A stretch of DNA of 64,000 nt, taken from Solirubrobacterales bacterium (GTDB taxonomy: Bacteria > Actinomycetota > Thermoleophilia > Solirubrobacterales > 70-9). The stretch is taken from the NCBI GenBank assembly GCA_025936755.1, contig JAICSS010000004.1, forward strand, positions 1-64,000, read 5' to 3'. The position numbers and the translations under genes were made by a program. The notes beneath the pieces are model-generated. The model was given only the letters and a program-made list of their open reading frames with translations, was not told where the DNA came from and did not search any database. This document shows, in pieces, positions 49,472 to 57,980 of the stretch. Position 1 is the stretch's first letter. Every line of letters starts with the position of its first letter.

Positions 49472-50923
49472 GTGAATCTGATCGAGGACTTGATGGAACG
49501 ATCCCCGGCTTCGCGGCTGGGGATCGTGGCGATCGATGCTGAAGGACACCGGCGCGATCACTATTTCGGGGAATTGATCGCGCAGTCGGCGGGATTGTCC
49601 GGAGCTTTCGCTGCTCGGGGAATCCAGCGAGGCGACGTGGTGATGACGCTCGTGGGGAACCGGATCGAGTGGGTGCTGACGCTGCTTGCTTGCTGGCGGA
49701 TGGGGGCGGTTGCTTTGCCTTGCAACACGATGCTGCGGCGGCACGATTTGGAGCTTCGGGTTGCTGCCGCTAATCCGAAGCTCTGCCTCGGCGAGGAGTC
49801 GCTGCTCGCCGAGATGCCGGATGAGGTGCCTTTGATGACGATGGCGGATGTCGCTCGGGTCCTTGACGAGGATTTGCCGCAGGAGGCACCGGCGGCAATC
49901 GAGGAGATGGGGCCGGAGGATCCGGCGCTGATCGTCTTCACGTCTGGCACCACGGGGGATCCGCGGGGGGTCGTTCACGGCTATCGCTACCTGCTGGGCC
50001 AGCGCACCCAGGCCGAGCACTGGTTCGGGCCGCGGAAGGGGGACCTGGCCTGGTGCACGACCGCGACGGGGTGGTCGAAGTCGGCGCGGAACGTCTTTCT
50101 CGCACCCTGGATCACCGGGGCCGCCGCCGTCATCCACGACGGGCGCTTCGACCCGGCCGAGCGGCTCGACTTCGCCGAGGCGCTGGGGGTCGGCGTGCTC
50201 TGCCAGGCGCCGACCGAGTACCGGATGCTGGCGCGGCGCACCGCCTTGCGGCCGCTGCCGAAGCTGCGGCGGATGGTCTCGGCCGGAGAGCCGCTCGATC
50301 CGGAGACGATCGCCGCCTTCCGCGAGGCGACCGGGCTCGAGCCCGCCGACGGCTACGGCCAGACCGAGACCGGCCAGGTCACCGGCAACCTCGTCGGCGA
50401 GCCGGTGAAGCTGGGCTCGATGGGCAGGACGCTGCCGGGGATCGAGACGCGGATCGTCGAGGGGGAGCTGCAGCTGCGCGCCTCCTCCTCCCCCACCTTC
50501 TTCTCCAGCTACCTCGACGGCGAGCGCTTCGAGGGCGAGTGGTGGCAGACCGGCGACCTCGTCCGCGAGGACGAGGACGGCTATCTCTGGTTCGAGGGCC
50601 GCGGCGACGACATCATCCTCTCCTCCGGCTACCGGATCGGCCCGACCGAGGTCGAGTCCGCCCTCCTCTCCCACCCCGCCGTCGCCGAGGCCGCTGCGGT
50701 GGCCGCCCCCGACCCCGAGCGCGGCTCGGTCGTCCGCGCGATCGTCGTCCTCCGCGACGGAGCGCCCGGCAACGGCGCCGGTGAGGAGATCGTCCGCGAG
50801 CTGCAGGAGCACTGCAAAGCGGAGACCGCCCCCTACAAGTTCCCCCGCATCGTCGAGTTCGCCGACGAGCTGCCGAAGACCAGCAGCGGCAAGATCAGGC
50901 GGGCGCTCCTACGCGGGAGCTAG
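49472..50923 (+). CDS. Acyl-CoA synthetase (AMP-forming)
   Basis: 483 residues from GTG 49472. The P-loop motif is LIVFTSGTTGDPRGVVHGY, followed by GYGQTETGQ, WWQTGDLVREDEDGYLWFEGRGDD and the C-terminal KTSSGKIRR with the catalytic Lys. The layout resembles medium-chain acyl-CoA synthetases (ACSM-like). It would activate an acid for the beta-oxidation genes upstream. The first 170 codons use many T-ending codons (GCT, TTG, GTT) unlike the rest, so the gene may be a mosaic. The stop overlaps the convergent GGDEF/EAL gene. Confidence 0.88.
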   Translation: MNLIEDLMERSPASRLGIVAIDAEGHRRDHYFGELIAQSAGLSGAFAARGIQRGDVVMTLVGNRIEWVLTLLACWRMGAVALPCNTMLRRHDLELRVAAANPKLCLGEESLLAEMPDEVPLMTMADVARVLDEDLPQEAPAAIEEMGPEDPALIVFTSGTTGDPRGVVHGYRYLLGQRTQAEHWFGPRKGDLAWCTTATGWSKSARNVFLAPWITGAAAVIHDGRFDPAERLDFAEALGVGVLCQAPTEYRMLARRTALRPLPKLRRMVSAGEPLDPETIAAFREATGLEPADGYGQTETGQVTGNLVGEPVKLGSMGRTLPGIETRIVEGELQLRASSSPTFFSSYLDGERFEGEWWQTGDLVREDEDGYLWFEGRGDDIILSSGYRIGPTEVESALLSHPAVAEAAAVAAPDPERGSVVRAIVVLRDGAPGNGAGEEIVRELQEHCKAETAPYKFPRIVEFADELPKTSSGKIRRALLRGS

Positions 50924-52321
50924 GCCCTCGGCGACGTCCGTCGGCCTGCCCAGGTGGTAGCCCTGGGCCATGTCGACGCCGTACTCCTGCAGCAGCGTCC
51001 GCGTGTCCTCGTCCTCGACGAACTCGGCGATCGTGCGCTTGCCGAGGCCGCGGGCGATCTCGACGATCGCCTTCACGGTCAGCTGGTCGGCGTCGTTGCG
51101 CGGCAGGTGGCGGATGAACGCGCCGTCGATCTTGATCACGTCGAAGGGGACCTTCTGCAGGTAGGCGAAGGGGCCGAAGCCGGCGCCGTAGTCGTCGATC
51201 GCGACTTCGCAGCCGAACTCGGTCAGCCGGTCGGCGAAGCCGGCGGCGGTGTCGTAGTCCTCGACCCGCGCCGTCTGGGTGATCTCGAAGGTGCAGCGGG
51301 CGGGGTCGGCCTCGCCTTCGTCGAGCCGCCGTTCGATGAATTCGAGCACCGAGAGGTCGGTTACCGAGGCGCCGGAGATGTTCATGTGCAGGGAGACCGG
51401 GGCGCCGGCCCTCTCGCGCTCGCCGATCAGCTCCAGCGCCTGGGTGACGACCCAGCGGTCCAGCTCCTGCACCATCCCCGAGCGCTCGGCGACTTCGATG
51501 AAGTCGGCGGCGGGCAGCAGCTCGCCGCTTTCCCCGGTCATCCGCAGCAGCAGCTCGTAGCGCTCGATCCCGCCCGAGGCGAGGCTGCGGATCGGCTGCG
51601 TCGCCAGGCGCAGGCGGTTCTGGGTGAGGGCGTCGCGGATGCGGGCGGAGGTGGTCTGCGGCCGCGACGCGGCCGCGCCCTTCTCGCCGGCGGCGTGGAA
51701 GAGGGTGATCCGGTTGCGCCCCTCGTGCTTGGCCTCGTACATCGCCTGGTCGGCGGCGACCAGCACCGCCTCGGCGCCGACCTCGCCCTGGCCGCCGAAC
51801 ATCGCGATCCCGACGCTGATCGTGGCGCCGTCGACCTCGGCGTTAAGCGGCATCCCCTCGGCGACCTGCGCCCGCAGGTCCTCGCCGAGCTGGAGGGCGC
51901 CGGCGGTGTCGGTCTGCGGCATCAGCACCGCGAACTCGTCGCCGGAGAGGCGGGCGACGATGTCGGTGGCGCGGACCCGTTCCCGCAGGATCTCGGCCAC
52001 GCGCCGGATCAGGGTGTCGCCGGCCTGGTGGCCGAGGCTGTCGTTGACCCCCTTCAGCCCGTCGATGTCGATCACCATCACCGCGCCGCGGCCGCCGTAG
52101 CGGGCGGCGAAGGAGACGTACTGGTCCAACTCGACCCGGAAGCGGCGCCGGTTGACGAGCCCGGTCAGCGAGTCGTGGTCGGCGAGGAAGCGGAGTTCGG
52201 CCTCGGTCTTCTCGGCCCGCTTCAGCGCGCCCTGTACCACCGCCCGGTCCTCGGGAGCCAGCTTCGCCAGGACGTCCTCGACAGCCGGGTCCGACTGCCC
52301 CTGTCCCTGGATGTTCTTCAC
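50909..52321 (-). CDS. GGDEF-EAL c-di-GMP signalling protein
   Basis: 470 residues. A short N-terminal coil (about 1-40) leads to a GGDEF domain whose signature reads SGDEF (126-130) after the substrate-binding DHDSLTGLVNRR. The EAL domain follows: ELLLR (256-260), FEITQT (345-350), IDDYGAGFG (375-383), K397 and the AEFVED Glu 433. The EAL catalytic acids and the Lys are present, so phosphodiesterase activity is possible; the Ser in SGDEF makes cyclase activity uncertain. There is no sensor or membrane segment, so it is cytosolic. It is divergent from the DUF255 gene. Confidence 0.9.
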   Translation of the reverse strand: MKNIQGQGQSDPAVEDVLAKLAPEDRAVVQGALKRAEKTEAELRFLADHDSLTGLVNRRRFRVELDQYVSFAARYGGRGAVMVIDIDGLKGVNDSLGHQAGDTLIRRVAEILRERVRATDIVARLSGDEFAVLMPQTDTAGALQLGEDLRAQVAEGMPLNAEVDGATISVGIAMFGGQGEVGAEAVLVAADQAMYEAKHEGRNRITLFHAAGEKGAAASRPQTTSARIRDALTQNRLRLATQPIRSLASGGIERYELLLRMTGESGELLPAADFIEVAERSGMVQELDRWVVTQALELIGERERAGAPVSLHMNISGASVTDLSVLEFIERRLDEGEADPARCTFEITQTARVEDYDTAAGFADRLTEFGCEVAIDDYGAGFGPFAYLQKVPFDVIKIDGAFIRHLPRNDADQLTVKAIVEIARGLGKRTIAEFVEDEDTRTLLQEYGVDMAQGYHLGRPTDVAEGLAPA

Positions 52322-52450
52322 GAGAGTGACGGTATTCGGTTACCCGGTTGGACGGCTCCGCAGTTGGCCAAACCCGCAATTCGACCCCAGTTTCAGCGAG
52401 GGATCACGAGCGAATACTCGTTTTGTCCGCCCCCGGGTAGGTTGAGAGCG

Positions 52451-54454
52451 ATGCCGAACCGCCTCGCGCAGGAGACGAGTCCCTACCTCCTCCAGCACCG
52501 GGACAACCCGGTCGACTGGTACCCCTGGGGGCCCGAGGCGCTGGAGCGGGCCCGCGAGGACGACAGGCCGATCCTGCTCTCGGTCGGCTACTCGGCCTGC
52601 CACTGGTGCCACGTGATGGAGCGCGAGTCCTTCGAGGACGCGGAGACCGCCGCCTACATGAACGAGCACTTCGTCAGCGTCAAGGTCGACCGCGAGGAGC
52701 GCCCCGACGTCGACGCGATCTACATGGAGGCGGTGCAGTCGATCAGCGGCCACGGCGGCTGGCCGATGACCGTCTTCCTCGACCCCGACGGCGTCCCCTT
52801 CTACGGCGGCACCTACTTCCCGCCGGACGAGAGCCGGGGGATGCCGAGCTTCCGGATGGTGATGGAAGCGGTGGTCCACGCCTTCGAGAACCAGCGCGAG
52901 GAGATCCGCGAGAAAGCCCCGATCGCGCGGGAACGGCTGGGGGCGATCGGCGAGGTCGAGCCGCGCGACCTGCCGGGGGCGGACGCGCTGGAGGAGGCGG
53001 TGCGGCGCCTGCTGGCGGCGGCGGATCGCCGCAACGGCGGCTTCGGCGGGGCGCCGAAGTTCCCGCCGGCCTCCTCGCTGGAGCTGCTGATGGCGCGCGG
53101 CGAGACCGAGCACGTCGAGCTGACCCTCGACCGGATGCTGGCCGGCGGCATCTACGACCAACTCGGCGGCGGCTTCGCCCGCTACTCGGTCGACGCGGTC
53201 TGGCTCGTCCCCCACTTCGAGAAGATGCTCTACGACAATGCGCTTCTCGCCCGCGCCTACCTGCACGGCTGGCAGCTGCTGGGCCACGAGCGCTACCGCC
53301 GCGTCTGCGAGGAGACGCTCGACTGGATGCTGCGGGAGATGCGCGGCCCGGAGGGCGGCTTCTACTCGGCGCTCGACGCCGACTCCGAGGGCGAGGAGGG
53401 CAAGTTCTACGTCTGGACCGCGGAGCAGATCCGGGGGGTTGTTGGTGAAAATCCGAACTGCAGCAGCCTCTCTGGTTCGCAGGTAGAGAGGCTGCTGCAG
53501 TTCTATGGGGTCAGCGAGCGGGGAAACTTCGAGGGGAAGAACATCCTGCACCTGGCAGGGGGCGCCGCTGGCGAGGAGCCCGAGGGACTCGCCCAGATGC
53601 GACGGGCTTTGTTCGATGCGCGGGCGCTGCGGGTCTGGCCCGGGCTGGACGACAAGCGACTGACTTCATGGAACGCCCTGGCGATCGCGGCCCTGGCCGA
53701 CGCCGGTGCCGTCCTCGGCCGCGAGGACTACCTCGACGCCGCCCGCGCCTGCGCCGAGTTCGTCCTCGAGCAGCTCCGTGACCCCGGCGGCCGCCTCCTC
53801 CGCACCTACAAGGACGGCCGCGCCCACCTCAACGCCTACCTCGAGGACCACGCCTTCCTGCTCGAGGCGCTGCTGACGCTCTACGAGTCGAGCTTCGAAG
53901 AGCGCTGGTTCACCGAGGCGCGCTCGCTGGCGGAGACGACGATCGAGCGCTTCGGCGACCCCGAGCGCGGCGGTTTCTATTCCACCTCCTCCGACCACGA
54001 GGAGCTGATCGCCCGCCGCAAGGAGGTGGGCGACCACCCGATCCCCTCCGGCAACAGCTCGGCGGCGATGGGCCTGCTGCGCCTCGGGGCGCTGACCGGG
54101 GAGCAACGCTACGAGCAAGCCGCGACCGGAGTCTTCGCGCTCTTCGCCAAACCCGCGGTCCAGCACCCCGACGCCTTCGCCCACATGCTGCGCGCCCTCG
54201 ACTTCCACCTCTCCCCCACCTGCGAGGTCGCCCTGGTCGGCGACGAGCTAGGCGAGCTGGCCGCAATCGTCCGCGAGAAACCCCTCTTCAACCTGGTACT
54301 CGCGGGTGGCCCGGAGGGCAGCGAGTCGCCGCCTCTCCTCGCCAACCGCACCACCGTCGACGCCAAGCCAGCCGCCTACGTCTGCGAAAACTTCACCTGC
54401 CAGCTGCCGATAACTGCGCCAGACGAGCTGCGCGCTGAGTTAGGGGCGTCATAG
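52451..54454 (+). CDS. DUF255 thioredoxin-fold protein (YyaL/SPATA20-like) with an in-frame palindrome
   Basis: 667 residues from ATG 52451. The N-terminal domain starts MPNRLAQETSPYLLQHRDNPVDWYPW and has a CxxC site (YSACHWCHVMERESF). The rest resembles a six-hairpin (alpha/alpha) glycosidase-like barrel, as in YyaL/SPATA20 proteins, whose function is not settled. The region 53455-53503 is a perfect 19-bp hairpin read in frame as NCSSLSGSQVERLLQF just before the conserved YGVSERGNFEGKNIL; relatives as I recall them have a shorter loop here. Base use near 53430-53640 is less GC3-biased. Confidence 0.9.
   Translation: MPNRLAQETSPYLLQHRDNPVDWYPWGPEALERAREDDRPILLSVGYSACHWCHVMERESFEDAETAAYMNEHFVSVKVDREERPDVDAIYMEAVQSISGHGGWPMTVFLDPDGVPFYGGTYFPPDESRGMPSFRMVMEAVVHAFENQREEIREKAPIARERLGAIGEVEPRDLPGADALEEAVRRLLAAADRRNGGFGGAPKFPPASSLELLMARGETEHVELTLDRMLAGGIYDQLGGGFARYSVDAVWLVPHFEKMLYDNALLARAYLHGWQLLGHERYRRVCEETLDWMLREMRGPEGGFYSALDADSEGEEGKFYVWTAEQIRGVVGENPNCSSLSGSQVERLLQFYGVSERGNFEGKNILHLAGGAAGEEPEGLAQMRRALFDARALRVWPGLDDKRLTSWNALAIAALADAGAVLGREDYLDAARACAEFVLEQLRDPGGRLLRTYKDGRAHLNAYLEDHAFLLEALLTLYESSFEERWFTEARSLAETTIERFGDPERGGFYSTSSDHEELIARRKEVGDHPIPSGNSSAAMGLLRLGALTGEQRYEQAATGVFALFAKPAVQHPDAFAHMLRALDFHLSPTCEVALVGDELGELAAIVREKPLFNLVLAGGPEGSESPPLLANRTTVDAKPAAYVCENFTCQLPITAPDELRAELGAS
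53455..53503. repeat. Perfect palindromic hairpin inside the DUF255 coding sequence
   Basis: Two 19-base exact inverted arms (53455-53473 and 53485-53503) with an 11-base centre. It keeps the reading frame of the 52451-54454 gene and has no stop on that strand. The arms start GAACTGCAG and end CTGCAGTTC. Confidence 0.9.
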
Positions 54455-54470
54455 CGCCCAAAACTCAGCG
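54433..54470. terminator. Hairpin between convergent DUF255 and glnA genes
   Basis: CGCTGAGTT pairs with AACTCAGCG, and inside it GGGCG pairs with CGCCC, with a 2x2 internal loop and a 6-base end loop. It spans the DUF255 stop and ends 6 bases before the glnA stop (54476). Confidence 0.65.
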
Positions 54471-54475
54471 AGCGA

Positions 54476-55825
54476 TCAGAGGATCGGCAGGAAGTTCTCG
54501 ATCTCGTACGGGGTGACCTGCACCCGGTAGTCGTCCCATTCCTGCCGCTTGATCTCGACGAAGCGGCGGAAGGTGTGCTCGCCGAGGGTGCGCAGGACCA
54601 GCTCGGACTCGGCGGCGATCTCGATCGCCTCGCCGAGCGTCGCCGGCAGCTGCTCGATCCCCTGGTGGGCCAGCTCCTCCTGGGAGAGGTGATAGAGGTT
54701 CTGCTCCATCGGCTCCGGCAGCTCGTAGCCCTTCTCGACCCCTTCCAGCCCCGCCTGCAGCATCGCCGCGAAGCAGAGGTAGGGGTTGGCGGCCGGGTCG
54801 GGGCAGCGCAGCTCGGCCCGGGTCGCCCCCTCCTTGCCGGGGTGGTAGAGCGGCACCCGGATCAGGGCCGAGCGGTTGCGCCGCGACCAGGCGAGGTAGA
54901 CCGGGGCCTCGTAACCGGGGACCAGGCGCTTGTAGGAATTGACCCACTGGGCGAAGAGCGGCGAGATCTCCCGCGCGTGCTTGAGCTGGCCGGCGATGAA
55001 CGACTTCGCCACCGGCGAGAGGAAGTACGGATCCTCGGCCTCGTAGAAGGCGTTCCTGCCGTCGCGACTGAGCGACTGGTGGACGTGCATCCCGGACCCG
55101 TTCTCGCCGAACAGGGGCTTCGGCATGAAGGTCGCGTGGTAGCCGTACTTCATCGCGTACTCCTTGACGACGATCCGGTAGGTCATGCAGTCGTCGGCCA
55201 TCTCGAGCGCGTTCTTGTAGCGCATGTCGACCTCGTGCTGGGAGGGGCCGACCTCGTGGTGGGTGTACTCGACGTGGATCCCCATCTTCTCCAGCGCCAG
55301 CACCGTCTCCCGGCGCAGGTCGGAGCCGGCGTCGAGCGTGGTCAGGTCGAAGTAGCCGCCCTCGTCGAGGGGCTCTGGGCTCCCCCCCTCGGGCTTGGCC
55401 GAGCGGAAGTAGAAGTACTCCAGCTCGGGGCCGATGTTGTAGGCGTCGAAGCCGAGCTCCTCGGCCCGCTTCAGCGCCCGCCGCATGATCCAGCGCGGGT
55501 CCCCCTCGTAGGGGCCGCCGCCGGGGACCTGGATGTCGCAGAACATCCGCGCCACCGCGTCCTCCTCCGGGCGCCAGGGGAGCAGCGCGAAGGTGGCCGG
55601 ATCCGGCACCGCCAGCATGTCGGACTCCTCGATCGGGTTGAAGCCGGTGATCGAGGAGCCGTCGAAGCCCATCCCGCCTTCGAAGGCGTCCTCCAGCTCG
55701 GAGGCGTTGACCGAGAAGCTCTTCAGCTGGCCGAGGACGTCGGTGAACCAGAGGCGGATGAAGCGGACGTCGTGCTCCTTGACGAGCCCGATGACGTCGG
55801 CGGCGCTGCGGGGTTGATCGGCCAT
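54476..55825 (-). CDS. glnA: Type I glutamine synthetase
   Basis: 449 residues, ATG 55825 with AAGGAG about 9 bases upstream. It makes glutamine from glutamate, ammonia and ATP. Key blocks: FDGSSITGFNPIEESDM, PGPELEYF-type NIGPELEYFYF (metal), EVGPSQHEVDMRY, NGSGMHVHQSL (metal His) and the NRSALIRVP loop. The length is close to the short GSI-alpha type. The C-terminal ERR-type and the adenylylation Tyr region (Asn-Leu-Tyr, NLYHLS) are present in PMEQNLYHLS, so adenylylation is possible. Convergent with the DUF255 gene. Confidence 0.95.
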   Translation of the reverse strand: MADQPRSAADVIGLVKEHDVRFIRLWFTDVLGQLKSFSVNASELEDAFEGGMGFDGSSITGFNPIEESDMLAVPDPATFALLPWRPEEDAVARMFCDIQVPGGGPYEGDPRWIMRRALKRAEELGFDAYNIGPELEYFYFRSAKPEGGSPEPLDEGGYFDLTTLDAGSDLRRETVLALEKMGIHVEYTHHEVGPSQHEVDMRYKNALEMADDCMTYRIVVKEYAMKYGYHATFMPKPLFGENGSGMHVHQSLSRDGRNAFYEAEDPYFLSPVAKSFIAGQLKHAREISPLFAQWVNSYKRLVPGYEAPVYLAWSRRNRSALIRVPLYHPGKEGATRAELRCPDPAANPYLCFAAMLQAGLEGVEKGYELPEPMEQNLYHLSQEELAHQGIEQLPATLGEAIEIAAESELVLRTLGEHTFRRFVEIKRQEWDDYRVQVTPYEIENFLPIL

Positions 55826-55887
55826 GCCTTGCTGCTCCTTGCTGGGAAGGCCGCAACGATAGGCGAATGAACCGAAGCGGTGGGGAA

Positions 55888-55902
55888 ACCCGTATTACGG
55901 GT
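55888..55902. promoter_or_regulatory. Inverted repeat upstream of glnA
   Basis: ACCCGTA and TACGGGT are exact complements around one central T, 63 bases upstream of the glnA start. A candidate operator; the regulator is not identified. Confidence 0.45.
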
Positions 55903-55925
55903 AGAGAAAAGACTTCCAGACCGGC

Positions 55926-55969
55926 TTGAATCCGTCCCCGGAACGAGGTATAACTTACGTCAAGTAAGT
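55926..55969 (+). promoter_or_regulatory. Promoter with overlapping operator-like palindrome for the AhpD-fold gene
   Basis: TTGAAT (55926-55931) and TATAAC (55949-55954) are 17 bases apart, a good sigma-70-type pair. ACTTAC (55953-55958) and GTAAGT (55964-55969) form an inverted repeat from the -10 box to the expected start, where a repressor could act. Further GTAA-rich repeats lie at 55964-56010. The leader to GTG 56053 is about 90 bases. Confidence 0.55.
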
Positions 55970-56052
55970 AAGCGGCTAAAAGTAAAGTAAAGGCCACGTA
56001 AGGGCTCTGTAAAGCGATTGCCGCCCCGCAAGAGCCCAGAAGCGAGACGCAC

Positions 56053-56619
56053 GTGACGGTAAAAACCGCAGTAAGCAGATTCCAGATCCACGACGAGCTG
56101 ACGGCGCCTGACGAGAGCGCTCCTCTGATCAAGAGCATCCAGGCCGCCGGTGGCGCGGTGACGAAGTTCGTCGGCGTGCTCGCCGGAGCGCCGGCCGTCC
56201 TCCGCGCGTACACGCGGATGCGCTCGGAGCTGCGCGGCGGCGTCCTGCCGCAGGCGACGCGGGAGCGAATCGCGCTCGCCGTCGCCGAGTACCGCGAGGA
56301 CAACTACAGCATCGCCCTGCACGCGAAGACGGCGCGGCGGGCGGGGCTGGGCCTCGACGAGGTCTCCAAAGCCCGCAGCTTCACCTCGTCCGACCCCAAG
56401 GAGGCGGCGCTCCTCACCTTCCTCAAGGAGACGCTGGATCCGGAGGGGCCCCCGCCTCTCCACCTCCACGAGGAGGCGCGGGAGATCGGCTGGACCGACG
56501 AGGAGATCCTCGAGGCGGTCGGGCACCTGGCGCTGAACGAGTTCCAGAGCTTGATTGCGAGCGCGGCGGCGCTGCCCCAGGACCAGGGCGGCCCCAGGGC
56601 GCTGCCCTCGGCTGCGTAA
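56053..56619 (+). CDS. AhpD/carboxymuconolactone decarboxylase-fold protein lacking the Cys pair
   Basis: 188 residues from GTG 56053. The pattern AVLRAYTRMRSELRGGVLPQATRERIALAVAEYREDNYSIALHAKTARRAGL is that of the AhpD-like fold, where ExxxxxCxxCxxxH is the peroxidase site. Here the His (in ALHA) and the preceding Glu are kept, but both Cys are replaced (DNYS), so classical alkylhydroperoxidase activity is unlikely. It may be a decarboxylase-type or regulatory member. It has its own promoter with an operator-like repeat at 55926-55969. Confidence 0.75.
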   Translation: MTVKTAVSRFQIHDELTAPDESAPLIKSIQAAGGAVTKFVGVLAGAPAVLRAYTRMRSELRGGVLPQATRERIALAVAEYREDNYSIALHAKTARRAGLGLDEVSKARSFTSSDPKEAALLTFLKETLDPEGPPPLHLHEEAREIGWTDEEILEAVGHLALNEFQSLIASAAALPQDQGGPRALPSAA

Positions 56620-56627
56620 GCGTTTGA

Positions 56628-56694
56628 GAGGGCCGGGGGTGGTACCCCCCGGACAACAGCGGGGAGGGTCCGGCGGGCACCACCCCCGGCCCTC
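56628..56694. terminator. Large bidirectional hairpin between convergent genes
   Basis: A 16-bp perfect stem (GAGGGCCGGGGGTGGT, 56628-56643, with 56679-56694) encloses a 35-base centre that can itself pair CCGGAC with GTCCGG. It lies between the AhpD-fold gene and the gene ending at 56713. Confidence 0.7.
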
Positions 56695-56712
56695 CGACCG
56701 CTGGCGGGGTGA

Positions 56713-57438
56713 CTACCGGCCCTCGACCAGCGTCGCCGTGTAGAGCAGCCGCGCGGTGGTGTATTTGCAGCCGTAGGTGCGGCGGGTGCCGACTTTTTCC
56801 TGCGGCTCGCCCTGGCGGATGTCGGTGGCGTTTTTGCAGGCGCCCTCTTCGCGGCTGGCGCGCCAGACGTTCGTCGCGGTCAGGTCCTGGGCGAAGGAGG
56901 GCGCCCAGGTCGGCACCGTCAAGCCGACGATGTCGCCCTTTTCGACCTCGAGGTTGGCGCTGAACTTGACCGTCTGCCCGAGATAGGGCGAGAGGACCTT
57001 GACCGAGCCCTGGCGGCGCAGGTTGTAGCGGGGCGGGCTGGTTCCGGGAACGCGGCGGAGGATCGCCAGGCGCGCCTGCGGCGGGGTGCCGAAGAAGCCG
57101 TTGAAGAAGGTCCGCTGGCTGTTGGTCGGCTGGGCCAGGGTCAGCGTCCAGGCCTTGATCGTGCCGTCGTGCGGGACCGTGAGGGGAAGTTTCGTCTGGC
57201 CGTTGTCGACCTGGAAGCCGGTGACGCTGCCGACGGCCTGGCAGGGCAGGTCCGGGCAGGAGGGATCGGGCTCGCTGGCGGTCTGGCCGAGGATCACCGT
57301 CGTCCGGCCCACCCGGGCGTCGCCATGGTCGGTCGCGAGGCTGACGAGGAGCAGGAGAGCCGAGCCGATCAGAGCCAGGACCAGCCAGCGCCCTCTCCAC
57401 CCACCGGCGATGACCGCTCCTCGCGAAAACCTCGACAT
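56713..57438 (-). CDS. Exported or membrane-anchored protein of unknown function
   Basis: 241 residues from ATG 57438, which has AGAGGAG about 9 bases upstream; GTG 57477 or ATG 57459 would lengthen it. One N-terminal membrane segment (WLVLALIGSALLLLVSLATD) is followed by a beta-rich extracellular part with Cys near CPDLPCQ and C near the C-terminus (EGACKNATDIRQGE, TYGCKYT), which may form disulfides. SVTGFQVDN, WTLTLAQP and VEKGDIVGLTVPTWAP recall a jelly-roll binding domain, but no family is certain. Confidence 0.6.
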   Translation of the reverse strand: MSRFSRGAVIAGGWRGRWLVLALIGSALLLLVSLATDHGDARVGRTTVILGQTASEPDPSCPDLPCQAVGSVTGFQVDNGQTKLPLTVPHDGTIKAWTLTLAQPTNSQRTFFNGFFGTPPQARLAILRRVPGTSPPRYNLRRQGSVKVLSPYLGQTVKFSANLEVEKGDIVGLTVPTWAPSFAQDLTATNVWRASREEGACKNATDIRQGEPQEKVGTRRTYGCKYTTARLLYTATLVEGR

Positions 57439-57514
57439 AAACGCTGCTCCTCTCGTCATTGGACGCTGCCTAAACACGGCAGCGTAGCCTTCGGAGCGGC
57501 CGGAGAGAGGGGGC

Positions 57515-57976
57515 TCAGTCGCTGCGGGCGCTGGTCGCGTCGCCGATCGCGACCGCGTAGCGGACCCGCCCCACGCCTTCGAAGCCGAGGGCGTCGCTGG
57601 CGGCTTTGGTCAGGTCCCAGGCGCGTCCCTGCACGTAGGGGCCGCGATCGATCACCTGCGTCACCACCGACTTGCCGTGGTAGACGAACTTGACCGTGGT
57701 CCCGCAGGGCAGCTTCTTGTGAGCGACGCCGAGGGTTCCGGGCTGCAGCGTCTGCCCGCAGGCGGTCTTGTGGCCCCAGAGCCCGGGCCCGTACCAGCTG
57801 GCGCCGCCGTAGCGCCAGGCGCCGAAGGTGTATTCGCCTTCGATCGCGGCGCCGGGGTCGTAGCTGGAGGCGCCGCCGGTCGCCGCCCGCGCACCGGTGG
57901 CGACCCCGGCGAAGAGGGCGAAGAAGGCGGCCAGGGCAAGCGCCCAGCGCAGGGAGGTTTGGTTGATCGTCTGCAT
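57515..57976 (-). CDS. RlpA-like double-psi beta-barrel protein
   Basis: 153 residues with a signal peptide (about 10-31). The DPBB domain (about 55-145) reads GGASWYGPGLWGHKTACGQTLQPGTLGVAHKKLPCGTTVKF, later VIDRGPYVQGRAWDLTKAASDALGFEG with the catalytic-type Asp residues. RlpA-like proteins cleave or bind peptidoglycan; Cys residues at CGQ and CGTT may pair. It is placed under a c-di-AMP riboswitch (57981-58085), as known for wall-hydrolase genes in Actinobacteria. Confidence 0.85.
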   Translation of the reverse strand: MQTINQTSLRWALALAAFFALFAGVATGARAATGGASSYDPGAAIEGEYTFGAWRYGGASWYGPGLWGHKTACGQTLQPGTLGVAHKKLPCGTTVKFVYHGKSVVTQVIDRGPYVQGRAWDLTKAASDALGFEGVGRVRYAVAIGDATSARSD

Positions 57977-57980
57977 CTCT

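Noticed and set aside
50954-52450. N-terminal extension of the DUF255 gene to 1166 residues
   Set aside because: It is the antisense of the GGDEF/EAL gene; ATG 52451 begins the conserved family N-terminus.
56538-56547. GAACGAGTTC as a possible SOS box
   Set aside because: The spacing between GAAC and GTTC is 2 bases, not 4, and it lies inside a coding region.
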